A stretch of 20,974 nt of DNA from an uncultured Oscillospiraceae bacterium (GCA_900769845.1 CAAGIF010000271.1:1-20974); one strand, 5' to 3'; positions 13,686 to 20,751 are shown, counted from the stretch's first letter. Translations and numbers: made by a program. The notes: generated from the letters alone by a model not told the origin.

Positions 13686-13714
13686 TTGCAAGGGGCGTTC
13701 CGGCATGATATAAT
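13686..13714 (+). promoter_or_regulatory. Promoter of the DUF3786 gene cluster
   Basis: TTGCAA (13686-13691), a 17-base spacer and consensus TATAAT (13709-13714) precede the DUF3786 ATG by 22 bases. It probably drives the tightly packed genes up to 16071. Confidence 0.75.
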
Positions 13715-13735
13715 AACAAAAAGGGGAGTGCGCCT

Positions 13736-14362
13736 ATGGATAATTACAATCTTCAGGTGGATATTGCCAGAAAGATATTTCTGGAATACGATCAGCAACG
13801 GTTGATCTGCAAGTTTCAGCTGGAATCGGACGCGCAATATCTCTACCTGCATTATCTGAATACCCCTTGCCGTATCAGCAGAACTGCCGGTGGCGTAGAA
13901 GAATACACCGAAAACGGGTGGCGGGAGTGCCGTTCCTACAGCACGGTGATGACGATTTACGATCTGCTTTGCTATCATCGGGGAGAAACTGCGCCGTCGC
14001 TGAATGGCCAGTGGTGTACCGTGGGGACATTTGTGGTGACCGGCGTTACCAAAACGGAAGCCTTCACGGGGAAAACCGCAAAACTGTTTGACGGATATCT
14101 GGAAGAACTGAAGGCAGCCTGCGAAAAACTGGGTGGCGTTTTACAGCCGCGGATGGCGGGGGCAGATGTGACCTGCCGGTTTCAGGTGACATCGTTCTTT
14201 CCGGTGTTGCTGCAATTTTGGGAGGGAGACGAGGAGTTTCCTCCGAAGATTCTGATTCTGTGGGACAGAAATACCGATCAATTCATGCATTTTGAAACTA
14301 CTTTTTATCTCCAGGGCGACTTGCTGTCCCGATTACAATCTTATATGGAGGATTGCATATGA
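13736..14362 (+). CDS. DUF3786-like protein
   Basis: A 208-aa, soluble protein resembling DUF3786. Features seen are YLYLHYLNTPCRISR, the MTIYDLLCYH segment, and a C-terminal FFPVLLQFWEGDEEFPPK followed by ILWDRNTDQFMHFET, which I associate with that family. There is no signal peptide or membrane helix. DUF3786 has no proven function, though it often appears in anaerobes with one-carbon or metal metabolism. AGGGGAG precedes the ATG, and the gene overlaps the next by four bases (ATGA), so the two are translationally coupled. Confidence 0.65.
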   Translation: MDNYNLQVDIARKIFLEYDQQRLICKFQLESDAQYLYLHYLNTPCRISRTAGGVEEYTENGWRECRSYSTVMTIYDLLCYHRGETAPSLNGQWCTVGTFVVTGVTKTEAFTGKTAKLFDGYLEELKAACEKLGGVLQPRMAGADVTCRFQVTSFFPVLLQFWEGDEEFPPKILILWDRNTDQFMHFETTFYLQGDLLSRLQSYMEDCI

Positions 14363-15024
14363 AACTGTTGGTGGAAGCATTGATAAAATTCACCTGTGGG
14401 CTGCTGATGGTGGGGGCTCTGATCTTCCTGCCTGCCGGCACGCTTTGCTATCCATACGGCTGGCTCCTGGTGGGGCTGCTGTTTGGCCCCATGCTGATTG
14501 CGGGGTTTGTGATGTTGGCCAAGTCCCCGGATTTTTTGAAAAAACGGCTGGATGCCAAGGAAAAACAGGGAACCCAGAAGGGGGTCATTGCTTTTTCGGG
14601 GCTGATGTTTATCGCCGGTTTTGTGGTGGCGGGGCTGGATTTCCGCTTTGGCTGGTCGGCGATGCCCGCCTGGGTGGTGATTGCCTCATCGGCGCTGTTT
14701 TTGCTTGCCTATGCCCTGTATGCTGAGGTGATGCGGGAAAATGCCTACCTGAGCCGGACTATCAAGGTGGAAGAGGGGCAAACCGTTGTGGACACCGGTA
14801 TGTACGGCATTGTCCGCCATCCTATGTACGCGGTGACGATCCTGCTGTTTATGATGATCCCCCTGGTGCTGGGCTCCTGGTATGCGCTGATCGCCTTTGC
14901 TTGCTACCCGGCGATTATCATTGTCCGCTTGACGGACGAGGAAGAATTGCTGACCAGGGAACTGACCGGCTATGCAGAGTATAAGCAGAAGGTTAAATAC
15001 AGACTGATCCCCTTTATTTGGTGA
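14359..15024 (+). CDS. ICMT/PEMT-family membrane methyltransferase-like protein
   Basis: A 221-aa protein with about five membrane helices. The ICMT/PEMT signature is in the C-terminal half: VVDTGMYGIVRHPMYAV, where RHPMY is the conserved cofactor-binding block, followed by DEEELLTRELTGYAEYKQKV, with the EE and the Y-x-Y tail typical of these membrane methyltransferases. Such enzymes methylate lipids or thiol-containing acceptors with S-adenosylmethionine; the acceptor cannot be told here. The ATG at 14359 has GGAGG 7 bases upstream and overlaps the DUF3786 stop. It is distinct from the DUF1295 protein at 8230-9030, though of the same superfamily. Confidence 0.8.
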   Translation: MKLLVEALIKFTCGLLMVGALIFLPAGTLCYPYGWLLVGLLFGPMLIAGFVMLAKSPDFLKKRLDAKEKQGTQKGVIAFSGLMFIAGFVVAGLDFRFGWSAMPAWVVIASSALFLLAYALYAEVMRENAYLSRTIKVEEGQTVVDTGMYGIVRHPMYAVTILLFMMIPLVLGSWYALIAFACYPAIIIVRLTDEEELLTRELTGYAEYKQKVKYRLIPFIW

Positions 15025-15027
15025 GCC

Positions 15028-15321
15028 ATGAAAGACAGAGTTTATGCATACTTAAAGACCATTCCGAAAGGAAAGGTGACGACCTACGGCCGGATCGCTG
15101 ATTATTTGGGCAACAAGAATTATGCCAGAACTGTGGGCAACATTCTCCACGACAACCCCGATCCGTCCCAATATCCCTGCCACCGGGTGGTAAACAGCAG
15201 GGGAAAAGTGGCGGAACATTACGCCTTCGGCGGCGCATCAGCCCAGAGAAGGCTGCTGGAAGACGAAGGCGTCCTCTTTGAAAGCAACGGAACGGTTAAT
15301 CTTGAGAAATATGGAATATAG
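15028..15321 (+). CDS. Single-domain O6-methylguanine-DNA methyltransferase family protein
   Basis: A 97-aa protein consisting only of the MGMT/Ogt C-terminal DNA-binding and active-site domain. All key positions are present with the spacing of human MGMT: Y20, R34 (arginine finger in ARTVG), N43, C51 in PCHRVV, and E78. The cysteine acceptor is kept, so it is not an alkyltransferase-like protein, in which Cys is usually replaced by Trp. It could repair alkylated guanine by suicidal methyl transfer, or flag lesions for excision repair. The start ATG lies 3 bases after the previous stop; the ribosome site is weak (TTGGTGAG), suggesting coupled translation. Confidence 0.88.
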   Translation: MKDRVYAYLKTIPKGKVTTYGRIADYLGNKNYARTVGNILHDNPDPSQYPCHRVVNSRGKVAEHYAFGGASAQRRLLEDEGVLFESNGTVNLEKYGI

Positions 15322-15331
15322 GTAAGTGAAA

Positions 15332-15877
15332 ATGACAGAGATTTCTTATTTGCAGATGGTTATTGCCATCAGCGTGATATGGGTCATGATCCGGGCAATC
15401 TGCTGGGTCAAGACGGGGGGAATTGATCTCAAACGGGAACTACAGCTGATTTTGGTCTATATCTGCATCGTGGTTGTGGTTCGGTTTACCTTTTGCCCCT
15501 TCGGCAAGGTGGACGGCGAAATCCAGCCTCTGCTTTTTGACCCGGTGAAGATATTTCCCCTGTGGGTGAATTTCAAGCCCTTCGTTTATCTGTTCGACTA
15601 TCCCACCAAGCGGGAAGCACTGCTGAATCTCATTGGCAACACGGCTATGTTTTTGCCTCTGGGAATTGTCTGGCCGGCTGTGTTCAAAAAGCTGAATACC
15701 CGCGGAAAGGTCATTGCCGCAGGCTTCGGTGTGTCTCTGACCATCGAAATTCTGCAATTGCCCTTCTTTGGCCGGTCTTCGGATATTGACGATTTGATCC
15801 TCAACACCCTGGGTTTTCTGATGGGCTACGGGATCTATCTGTTTGCAAAGAAACTGCGGAGGAATCCATCATGCTGA
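15332..15877 (+). CDS. VanZ-like membrane protein
   Basis: A 181-aa protein with about five hydrophobic segments and the VanZ signature: VRFTFCPFG, NFKPFVYLFDY, LLNLIGNTAMFLPLGI, then EILQLPFFGRSSDIDDLILN followed by TLGFLMGYG. VanZ-like proteins occur widely in Firmicutes; VanZ of the vancomycin cluster gives low-level teicoplanin tolerance, but chromosomal copies have no settled role. The ATG at 15332 is favoured over an in-frame GTG at 15326, with AGGTAAG about seven bases upstream. Its 3' end overlaps the zinc-ribbon gene by seven bases. Confidence 0.85.
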   Translation: MTEISYLQMVIAISVIWVMIRAICWVKTGGIDLKRELQLILVYICIVVVVRFTFCPFGKVDGEIQPLLFDPVKIFPLWVNFKPFVYLFDYPTKREALLNLIGNTAMFLPLGIVWPAVFKKLNTRGKVIAAGFGVSLTIEILQLPFFGRSSDIDDLILNTLGFLMGYGIYLFAKKLRRNPSC

Positions 15878-16071
15878 TCAAAGGATGCCAGGAGGGCAAG
15901 GGAACGCCGCGGCTAACAGAAGTGAAATGCCCCAAGTGTGGCAATTATGTAGAGGTATTTGTGGTGATGGGCGGCGCAATCGGTAAAACCGGCACGCTGG
16001 CCAGTGACGAAACCTGCGCCTGCGGCCATATTCTGCCCGCGGGCAGCTACGAAACGGAATATGAACAATAA
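15871..16071 (+). CDS. Small zinc-ribbon protein
   Basis: A 66-aa protein with two cysteine pairs, CPKCG (about residues 20-24) and CACG (about 49-52), the pattern of a zinc ribbon. The lead segment MLIKGCQEGKGTPRL also holds a Cys. Nothing else identifies it; the family of small clostridial zinc-ribbon proteins has no defined role. GGAGG lies upstream of the ATG inside the VanZ coding region, and the genes overlap by seven bases, so it is the last gene of the operon before a terminator. Confidence 0.7.
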   Translation: MLIKGCQEGKGTPRLTEVKCPKCGNYVEVFVVMGGAIGKTGTLASDETCACGHILPAGSYETEYEQ

Positions 16072-16075
16072 AAAG

Positions 16076-16109
16076 GTGTGCGTTGCCAATGCTTGCAACG
16101 CACACTTTT
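16076..16109. terminator. Bidirectional terminator
   Basis: A perfect 11-bp stem GTGTGCGTTGC / GCAACGCACAC with an eight-base loop is flanked by AAAAG on the left and TTTTG on the right. It separates the convergent zinc-ribbon and small membrane protein genes and can serve both. Confidence 0.88.
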
Positions 16110-16110
16110 G

Positions 16111-16320
16111 TTACGATTTGAGCCGTTCCCATACTTTTCTGATGCCGATCAGCAAACCGGACAGAACACCGGTTTTGAGCAGAAAACTAATTGATGCGAT
16201 GGCGATCACCGGCAGAAGATCGGCAAGGGATAATTTCTGATAGGCGGACAAATCCGTATTCAGCAAGTTGATTGCCGTGAGAACAATGGCTGTACCCAAC
16301 AAAATCCGCTTGTTTTTCAT
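16111..16320 (-). CDS. Small two-helix membrane protein coupled to the MerR regulator
   Basis: A 69-aa protein with two membrane segments (ILLGTAIVLTAINLL and LLPVIAIASISFLLKTGVL) and a basic amphipathic tail IRKVWERLKS. Family not recognised. Its ATG overlaps the stop of the MerR-TipAS gene by four bases (ATGA), so it is translated from the same message and should be induced together with the regulator. A role in drug tolerance or as a membrane partner is possible but unproven. Confidence 0.65.
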   Translation of the reverse strand: MKNKRILLGTAIVLTAINLLNTDLSAYQKLSLADLLPVIAIASISFLLKTGVLSGLLIGIRKVWERLKS

Positions 16321-17051
16321 TGCATTTTCCGGATGTAGAGGTCAATGACTTCCTTGGCGAAGGTACCGGTGCCTTCGCCGCCAACACGGTCGATGTTTTC
16401 AGTCATGCTGCCGCCGCCGGCGTAGCTCTCGGCAAGACCTTTAAGAATCTGGGGCGTGCAGGTGTAAAAATGCTCGGTGAAGAAATCCTGCAATTCTTTT
16501 GCCCAGGTCTGCGCCTTTTCGCAAGCAGGATCGCAAGGGCGCATCTTGCCTAACCTGGCGAAGAAGTCCATCACCTGCGCGCCCAGGTCCTTTTCCTGAT
16601 TGCGGGTCCTGCCCCTGGACTTTTGTTCAAACTCCCTGTAGGCGTCCGTCTTGCCGTAGAGCATCTTTGCCTGTTCGCTGTATTCGTCGATCTTCTTAGG
16701 GTCAAAGCCTTCAAAATTCATATTTTTCACTCCTAACATAAGCATTCCTCTTGCCAATGCAATCCGGTTTTGCAGCTTGCTGATTCGCTCCTGCATCAGC
16801 GCGATCTGATGCGCCAACACCCGATTCCGGTCATAGTCCGGTGCGTCCAGAATCTCACCGATCTCATTCAGGGAGAAACCTAATTCCCGGTACACCAGGA
16901 TCATATACAGCCGCTCCAGGGCGATTTCGTCGTAAAGCCGATATCCTGCATCCGTCACCCTTGCCGGCTTCAGCAGCCCAATGGCGTCATAGTGATGCAG
17001 CGCCCGGATGCTTACACCGGTTAGTCTTGACACTTCCTTCACGGTCCTCAT
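16317..17051 (-). CDS. MerR-family regulator with TipAS drug-binding domain
   Basis: A 244-aa activator. The N-terminal MerR winged helix is clear: MRTVKEVSRLTGVSIRALHH then YDAIGLLKPARVTDAGYRLY, with the dimerisation coiled coil at about 75-105. The C-terminal half carries the TipAS-like domain (QVMDFFARLGKMRPCDPACE, WAKELQDFFTEHFYTCTPQI, LKGLAESYAGGGSM), which in TipAL and Mta-like regulators binds thiopeptides or other hydrophobic drugs. Such proteins activate their own promoter. The promoter here has the 19-base spacer required for MerR action. It forms a coupled pair with the small membrane protein. GGGAGGTGG precedes the ATG. Confidence 0.9.
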   Translation of the reverse strand: MRTVKEVSRLTGVSIRALHHYDAIGLLKPARVTDAGYRLYDEIALERLYMILVYRELGFSLNEIGEILDAPDYDRNRVLAHQIALMQERISKLQNRIALARGMLMLGVKNMNFEGFDPKKIDEYSEQAKMLYGKTDAYREFEQKSRGRTRNQEKDLGAQVMDFFARLGKMRPCDPACEKAQTWAKELQDFFTEHFYTCTPQILKGLAESYAGGGSMTENIDRVGGEGTGTFAKEVIDLYIRKMQ

Positions 17052-17072
17052 TCAGCCACCTCCCTAAGATAC

Positions 17073-17103
17073 ATTATAAACCATAACGCAATGTCAGAGT
17101 CAA
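17073..17103 (-). promoter_or_regulatory. MerR-type promoter with 19-base spacer
   Basis: On the minus strand TTGACT (17098-17103) and TATAAT (17073-17078) are 19 bases apart, the lengthened spacer that MerR-family activators correct by DNA distortion. The spacer contains an imperfect dyad centred on CATTGCG. This indicates positive autoregulation of the MerR-TipAS gene. Confidence 0.8.
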
Positions 17104-17128
17104 GGGGGATTTTATGTTTTTCCCTGTC

Positions 17129-17157
17129 TTGTGAAGGCGGATCCGGTTTGGTATAAT
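17129..17157 (+). promoter_or_regulatory. Promoter of the MazG-like fusion gene
   Basis: TTGTGA (17129-17134), a 17-base spacer and TATAAT (17152-17157) precede the gene by about 25 bases. It diverges from the MerR promoter. Confidence 0.6.
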
Positions 17158-17182
17158 TATAATAACATGGAGGTGGGTGACA

Positions 17183-17767
17183 ATGAAGCGACAGAACCCG
17201 GCAAAAAACAGGAAAGTGAAAAAATCTCCCGCTAATAAGAACCCCATTGTATTTGAAGCAGCATTTGAGAAGGCATTGGGACAAACACCGGTTGATTATC
17301 TCGTCGGTAAAATTAAGAACGGATCTTCCCTATCCTCCATTGAGTATCTCTTTGATATCATTTCCGCGGAAATCGCCGTGAAAAATAACTGTGTGTGCAA
17401 AGGGTTTGCATACTATTACTTGCAAGCGCAGCAGAGGATAAAAGCTATGAGGAAACATATTACGCATAACAAACTTGTCCGGGACAAAATTCCGGAGATC
17501 ATTGAAGCTTCCGGGAAGTCCTGTATCACGGAGGTACTGACCGACGAAGCCTACCTTCAGGCGTTGGAAGCCAAACTGAATGAAGAACTGGCAGAATATC
17601 AGCAGAGTAAATCTCTGGAGGAGCTTGGGGACCTGCTGGAGGTTATGGGCGCTGTGGTAAAAGCCAGGGGCTATACCTGGGAGGATCTGACTCGGGTTCG
17701 CAAAGAGAAGCGAGCCCAGCGGGGCGCATTTGATCAGAAGATATTCCTGAAGGAAGTTATTGAGTAA
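17183..17767 (+). CDS. Two-part protein: unknown N-terminal domain plus MazG-like nucleotide pyrophosphohydrolase
   Basis: A 194-aa protein. The C-terminal half (from about residue 95) is a phosphoribosyl-ATP-pyrophosphatase/MazG-like domain: KLVRDKIPEIIEASGK, EAKLNEELAEYQQS, then EELGDLLEVMGAV, with the EExxE...ExxD type acidic pattern that binds Mg and nucleotides. It probably hydrolyses a non-canonical or modified nucleoside triphosphate. This domain is usually a stand-alone protein of about 100 residues; here it follows 90 unrecognised residues beginning with a Lys/Asn-rich basic tail (KRQNPAKNRKVKK) and a helical part (PIVFEAAFEKALGQTPVDYL). The ATG at 17183 has GGAGG at 9 bases; an in-frame GTG lies at 17177. 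No frameshift is seen at the joint. Confidence 0.8.
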   Translation: MKRQNPAKNRKVKKSPANKNPIVFEAAFEKALGQTPVDYLVGKIKNGSSLSSIEYLFDIISAEIAVKNNCVCKGFAYYYLQAQQRIKAMRKHITHNKLVRDKIPEIIEASGKSCITEVLTDEAYLQALEAKLNEELAEYQQSKSLEELGDLLEVMGAVVKARGYTWEDLTRVRKEKRAQRGAFDQKIFLKEVIE

Positions 17768-17811
17768 GATCGGGGAGAGCCAATAAAGCGGCCGTAAATA
17801 ATGCTGAAAAA

Positions 17812-17839
17812 CCCGGAGTTGGTTTACGCCAGCTCCGGG
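17812..17839 (-). terminator. Terminator of the SGNH-GNAT operon
   Basis: On the minus strand an 11-bp stem CCCGGAGCTGG / CCAACTCCGGG (one G-T pair) with a six-base loop is followed by TTTTT. It begins 6 bases after the GNAT stop codon; on the plus strand it could also slow readthrough from the MazG-like gene. Confidence 0.85.
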
Positions 17840-17844
17840 CTCAT

Positions 17845-18570
17845 TTATTCGAGAATGTAGGTGTCGTAAGATCCATCAATGGATATGTTAAAGAGTTGCA
17901 TTAACTGCATAGCGGCAGGATCTGTGTCATCACATTCTGCTGTGAGAGAGTCGCATTTCCGGAACAATTCATGCACGAGTGTCTGTGCAAAACAAGAAAA
18001 GGAAGAAAAGTCAGTTGTTCCAAGATAAGCGATCTCGTATCCGATTTCATCAGGCTCAACGAATGCATAATGGACAGGCTTGCCATCCTCGACGCAACAC
18101 ACAACGGTTTCCGGTAGGTTGGAACAAAACACATCTTGCGATACAGTTAGTGGACTGACGGCTTCATGTGTTGCACTGTAGTAGGCATACAGAAGATTGC
18201 AACAGGTGTTGTATATTGCTGATCCTTTCTGTGCGGTGTGCAGTTCAACTGAGGGAGCCACTAAAACAGCTAAATCGGAAGAAGCAACCTCAAGTTCGTA
18301 ACACCTGCGCTTGCGCTCAAATCCACCGACGGTCAGGAAATTGTACATTTCCGTGGTAGAGTATAGCATGATTTGCAGCGGTTGCCCCAATTCCTTACGA
18401 AGGTGAGAGAATAGCTCTTTAGCAATAGCGGGATCGTATTGTGTGAGGCTCAGATTCAAATAGCGATGAGTATTGTGATATGGGTTGTCGGATGCGGTGA
18501 TACAGCCGATATCTTCGCCGGATTGGTAAACGTTGTATCGGTGATCGCCTTGCCAGACGATAGAGATCAT
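17845..18570 (-). CDS. GNAT-like acetyltransferase (probable double-GNAT fold)
   Basis: A 241-aa cytosolic protein. Residues about 40-95 resemble the end of a GNAT domain: NLSLTQYDPAIAKELFSHLR then YNFLTVGGFERKRRCYELEV, where the GFExxRRCYE strand-turn is typical. The second half (YVSATHEAVSPLT-like region, DGKPVHYAFVEPDEIGYEIA, LVHELFRKCDSLTAECDD) looks like a second, degenerate GNAT unit. The acetyl-CoA loop (Q/RxxGxG/A) is not obvious, so activity is uncertain. Its ATG overlaps the stop of the upstream SGNH hydrolase gene by four bases (ATGA), so both are made together. The substrate is unknown. Confidence 0.65.
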   Translation of the reverse strand: MISIVWQGDHRYNVYQSGEDIGCITASDNPYHNTHRYLNLSLTQYDPAIAKELFSHLRKELGQPLQIMLYSTTEMYNFLTVGGFERKRRCYELEVASSDLAVLVAPSVELHTAQKGSAIYNTCCNLLYAYYSATHEAVSPLTVSQDVFCSNLPETVVCCVEDGKPVHYAFVEPDEIGYEIAYLGTTDFSSFSCFAQTLVHELFRKCDSLTAECDDTDPAAMQLMQLFNISIDGSYDTYILE

Positions 18571-19145
18571 GGTAATACCTCAATTCCTTTCAGATCGTTC
18601 CATGGCGCCCCACTCAGATTCGCAGCAAATGCATGGTGTCCTTCCTCTGTGAAGTGAACACCGTCGAAGGCGAGTTCGATATTCCAGAGGCGGGTATCGA
18701 CAAAGGGAATATTCAGCTTCTCTGCCAGGGACTTGTATTCCTCTGCCAGGTGGATGGATTCAGCAACAAGTGTATCCGTAGGAACCCAGGTGCCACGCTT
18801 CATAGGTGGCGGTGCTACTAGCAGAATCTGCTTACAGTACGGGAGCAGCGGATGCAGAAAAATTTCTATCTGTGAAGCGGCTTCCTTTGCGGATGCACCT
18901 TGGAGCAGGTCATTGGTACCCAGCATTACCAGGAAAATATCCATAGGAGTGTGTTCATTCAGCAATCGGAGTGCGTAAGGATTGCGTGGAATCTCCCGAC
19001 CGTTGACACCGGCATTGATGCATTCGTGACCTGTCCGCTTCGCCAGCAGGTCAACCCAGCGATCTTCTGCACCATAACGGTCACCGAAGAAACCTCTGGG
19101 ATCGTAGCCATAAGTATTGGAATCTCCGAAACACAGAATTCGCAC
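18567..19145 (-). CDS. SGNH/GDSL-family hydrolase
   Basis: A 192-aa esterase/acyl-hydrolase. Block I is ILCFGDSNTYG with nucleophile S9, the oxyanion residues lie in NAGVNGRE and MLGTNDLL, and the catalytic Asp and His are in FDGVHFTEEGH near the end. There is no signal peptide, so it acts in the cytosol. The GTG at 19145 is chosen as start because GGAGGTGA lies 5-8 bases upstream; an in-frame ATG at 19169 lies before that site and has none of its own. A TATAAT with an extended TG lies upstream (minus strand, around 19168-19176). It is the first gene of a coupled pair with the GNAT-like protein. Such hydrolases deacylate sugars or small esters. Confidence 0.88.
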   Translation of the reverse strand: MRILCFGDSNTYGYDPRGFFGDRYGAEDRWVDLLAKRTGHECINAGVNGREIPRNPYALRLLNEHTPMDIFLVMLGTNDLLQGASAKEAASQIEIFLHPLLPYCKQILLVAPPPMKRGTWVPTDTLVAESIHLAEEYKSLAEKLNIPFVDTRLWNIELAFDGVHFTEEGHHAFAANLSGAPWNDLKGIEVLP

Positions 19146-19204
19146 CGCAATCACCTCCGATGGATTCATTATAGCACAGCTTACTGCAATAGGGAATACA
19201 TAGT

Positions 19205-19241
19205 AAAAAAACCGGCAGCATTCTGTGGAATGCTGCCAGTT
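19205..19241 (-). terminator. Terminator of the DUF3892 gene
   Basis: On the minus strand a 14-bp stem AACTGGCAGCATTC / GAATGCTGCCGGTT (one G-T pair) with a four-base loop is followed by TTTTT. It begins within 10 bases of the DUF3892 stop codon. Confidence 0.88.
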
Positions 19242-19247
19242 AAATTA

Positions 19248-19541
19248 TTACCCGAGGGTATCAGGTGAAACAGAGGGCAGACTGCCGAGGTTGTTGTTTT
19301 CGTTGCCGTCGGGGATGGATTTCAGGTACTCGGTATCACCACGGTGGGCGATGCCGACACCGGCGATCTGTCCCTGTTTTGCCATATTCACCGCCTGCTG
19401 TTTTTCCACAATGGAATTATCGGAAAGTTGATATCCAGTGATTCTGCCGTCCTCCTTCACAAGCCCGACGATCCGCTTGGCGTTGGAATTTGCCTGCGGA
19501 ATCTGATCCATGGTTTGCTTTGCAAGTTCATTTCCATTCAT
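19248..19541 (-). CDS. DUF3892 protein
   Basis: A 97-aa acidic, soluble protein of the DUF3892 family, recognised from AKRIVGLVKEDGRITGYQLS, EKQQAVNMAKQGQIAGVGIA, then EYLKSIPDGNENNNLGSLP. The family is common in Firmicutes and has no known function. The ATG at 19541 has AAAGGAG 8 bases upstream; an in-frame TTG at 19547 is too close to that site. A single gene with its own terminator. Confidence 0.82.
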   Translation of the reverse strand: MNGNELAKQTMDQIPQANSNAKRIVGLVKEDGRITGYQLSDNSIVEKQQAVNMAKQGQIAGVGIAHRGDTEYLKSIPDGNENNNLGSLPSVSPDTLG

Positions 19542-19592
19542 AATCAACGCTCCTTTGCCCTTAGTCTTTACGATCGGACGGAGAATATGCAG

Positions 19593-19622
19593 TTTACAAG
19601 GGCTGTTTCAGCGTGATATAAT
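19593..19622 (+). promoter_or_regulatory. Promoter of the APH-fold kinase gene
   Basis: TTTACA (19593-19598), an 18-base spacer and TATAAT (19617-19622) lie about 27 bases before the kinase ATG. Confidence 0.6.
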
Positions 19623-19649
19623 GGAAAAAAACGAGAGGAGGGGATGAAA

Positions 19650-20528
19650 ATGAGCATATATCAGGAAATTATCAGTCGGATGTCTATTGAAAAAGGCTGG
19701 TCAGGTGATCGGAAATACTGCGCCATTACCACTGACGGCGGCAAATATCTGCTACGCATTTCTCCGCTGGAAAAACATGACCGCAGGAAGCGGGAGTTTG
19801 ACAAGATGTGCGAAGTCGCAGCTCTTGGCATCCCCATGGCCCAGCCGGTGGAGTTTGGAGTCTGCGATGAGGGCGTGTATACCATAGAGAGCTTCATTGA
19901 GGGCGTGGATGCGGAAGAGTACATCTCCGGGTTGCCTGCCGAAAATCAGTATTCCTATGGCCTGGATGCAGGACGGATCCTTGCGAAGCTGCACACCCTT
20001 CCTGCTCCTGCGGATGCACCGGCATGGGAACCTCGCTTCAATGATAAGATTGACCGAAAGATTGCCATGTACGAAGCTTGTCCGCTGAAATACGAGAACG
20101 ATAAGCCGTTTCTAATCTATATCGAAGAAAACCGGCACCTTCTGGCAGTTCGTCCACAATCCTATCAGCACGGAGATTATCATATTGGAAATATGATGGT
20201 GGATAAGCAAGGCAAACTGACCATCATCGACTTTGACCGGGATGACTTCGGTGATCCTTGGGAGGAATTCAACCGCATCGTCTGGTGCGCCCAAGCTGTC
20301 CCGGCTTTTGCCAGCGGAATGGTAGACGGATACTTTGACGGTAAAGTGCCTATGGAATTCTGGAAACTACTGGCACTGTACATCTGCTCCAACACATTAG
20401 GTTCTCTACCATGGGCCATTCCCTTCGGCGAGGGTGAGATCCAGGTAATGCGTAACCAGGCGGCACAGGTGCTTCAGTGGTATAACGATATAAAGAATGT
20501 AGTGCCTGCCTGGTACAGATCGATTTAA
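19650..20528 (+). CDS. APH/choline-kinase-fold phosphotransferase
   Basis: A 292-aa kinase of the aminoglycoside phosphotransferase (PF01636) fold. It shows the N-lobe strand KYLLRISPLEKHDRRKREFD with the ATP-binding RIS segment, hinge YTIESFIEGVDAEEYI, the catalytic motif QHGDYHIGNMMVD (D176, N181) and the metal motif IIDFDRDDFGDPWEEF (about D194). The sequence is closer to general Firmicutes small-molecule kinases than to the known drug kinases, so a role in resistance is not implied. The ATG at 19650 is chosen because AGGAGG ends 8 bases before it; an in-frame ATG at 19644 is only 2 bases from that site. It is followed by a truncated MazG-like gene after 17 bases. Confidence 0.85.
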   Translation: MSIYQEIISRMSIEKGWSGDRKYCAITTDGGKYLLRISPLEKHDRRKREFDKMCEVAALGIPMAQPVEFGVCDEGVYTIESFIEGVDAEEYISGLPAENQYSYGLDAGRILAKLHTLPAPADAPAWEPRFNDKIDRKIAMYEACPLKYENDKPFLIYIEENRHLLAVRPQSYQHGDYHIGNMMVDKQGKLTIIDFDRDDFGDPWEEFNRIVWCAQAVPAFASGMVDGYFDGKVPMEFWKLLALYICSNTLGSLPWAIPFGEGEIQVMRNQAAQVLQWYNDIKNVVPAWYRSI

Positions 20529-20692
20529 GGAAGGTAAAAAAGTCTATGGATAAGTTTACAATAGGCGAAATGCAGGAAATGCAGAAGGTGCTTCAAGAAA
20601 AATACAAGGATAAATGGGAGCCGATTTGTGCCGAAATCGGTCAAAACAAGCTACTATGGATGATTGGTGAGGTTCTTCATGTTAAAAAGGTC

Positions 20693-20721
20693 TTGAAACC
20701 CCCTAAAATATTTGCTATACT
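20693..20721 (+). promoter_or_regulatory. Promoter of the ABC-F leader
   Basis: TTGAAA (20693-20698), a 17-base spacer and TATACT (20716-20721) with an upstream TG (TGCTATACT) form a strong promoter. It implies a leader of about 220 bases before the ABC-F start codon. Confidence 0.8.
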
Positions 20722-20751
20722 AAGGAAAACACAAAGATTGGAGTTGAGAGA

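Noticed and set aside
16076..16109. Inverted repeat considered as part of a repeat family or CRISPR
   Set aside because: No second copy was seen and it has A and T flanks as expected for a bidirectional terminator between convergent genes.
19145..19169. ATG at 19169 as start of the SGNH hydrolase
   Set aside because: It lies just after, or within, the -10 region and has no ribosome site, while the GTG at 19145 has GGAGGTGA and fits the family N-terminus.
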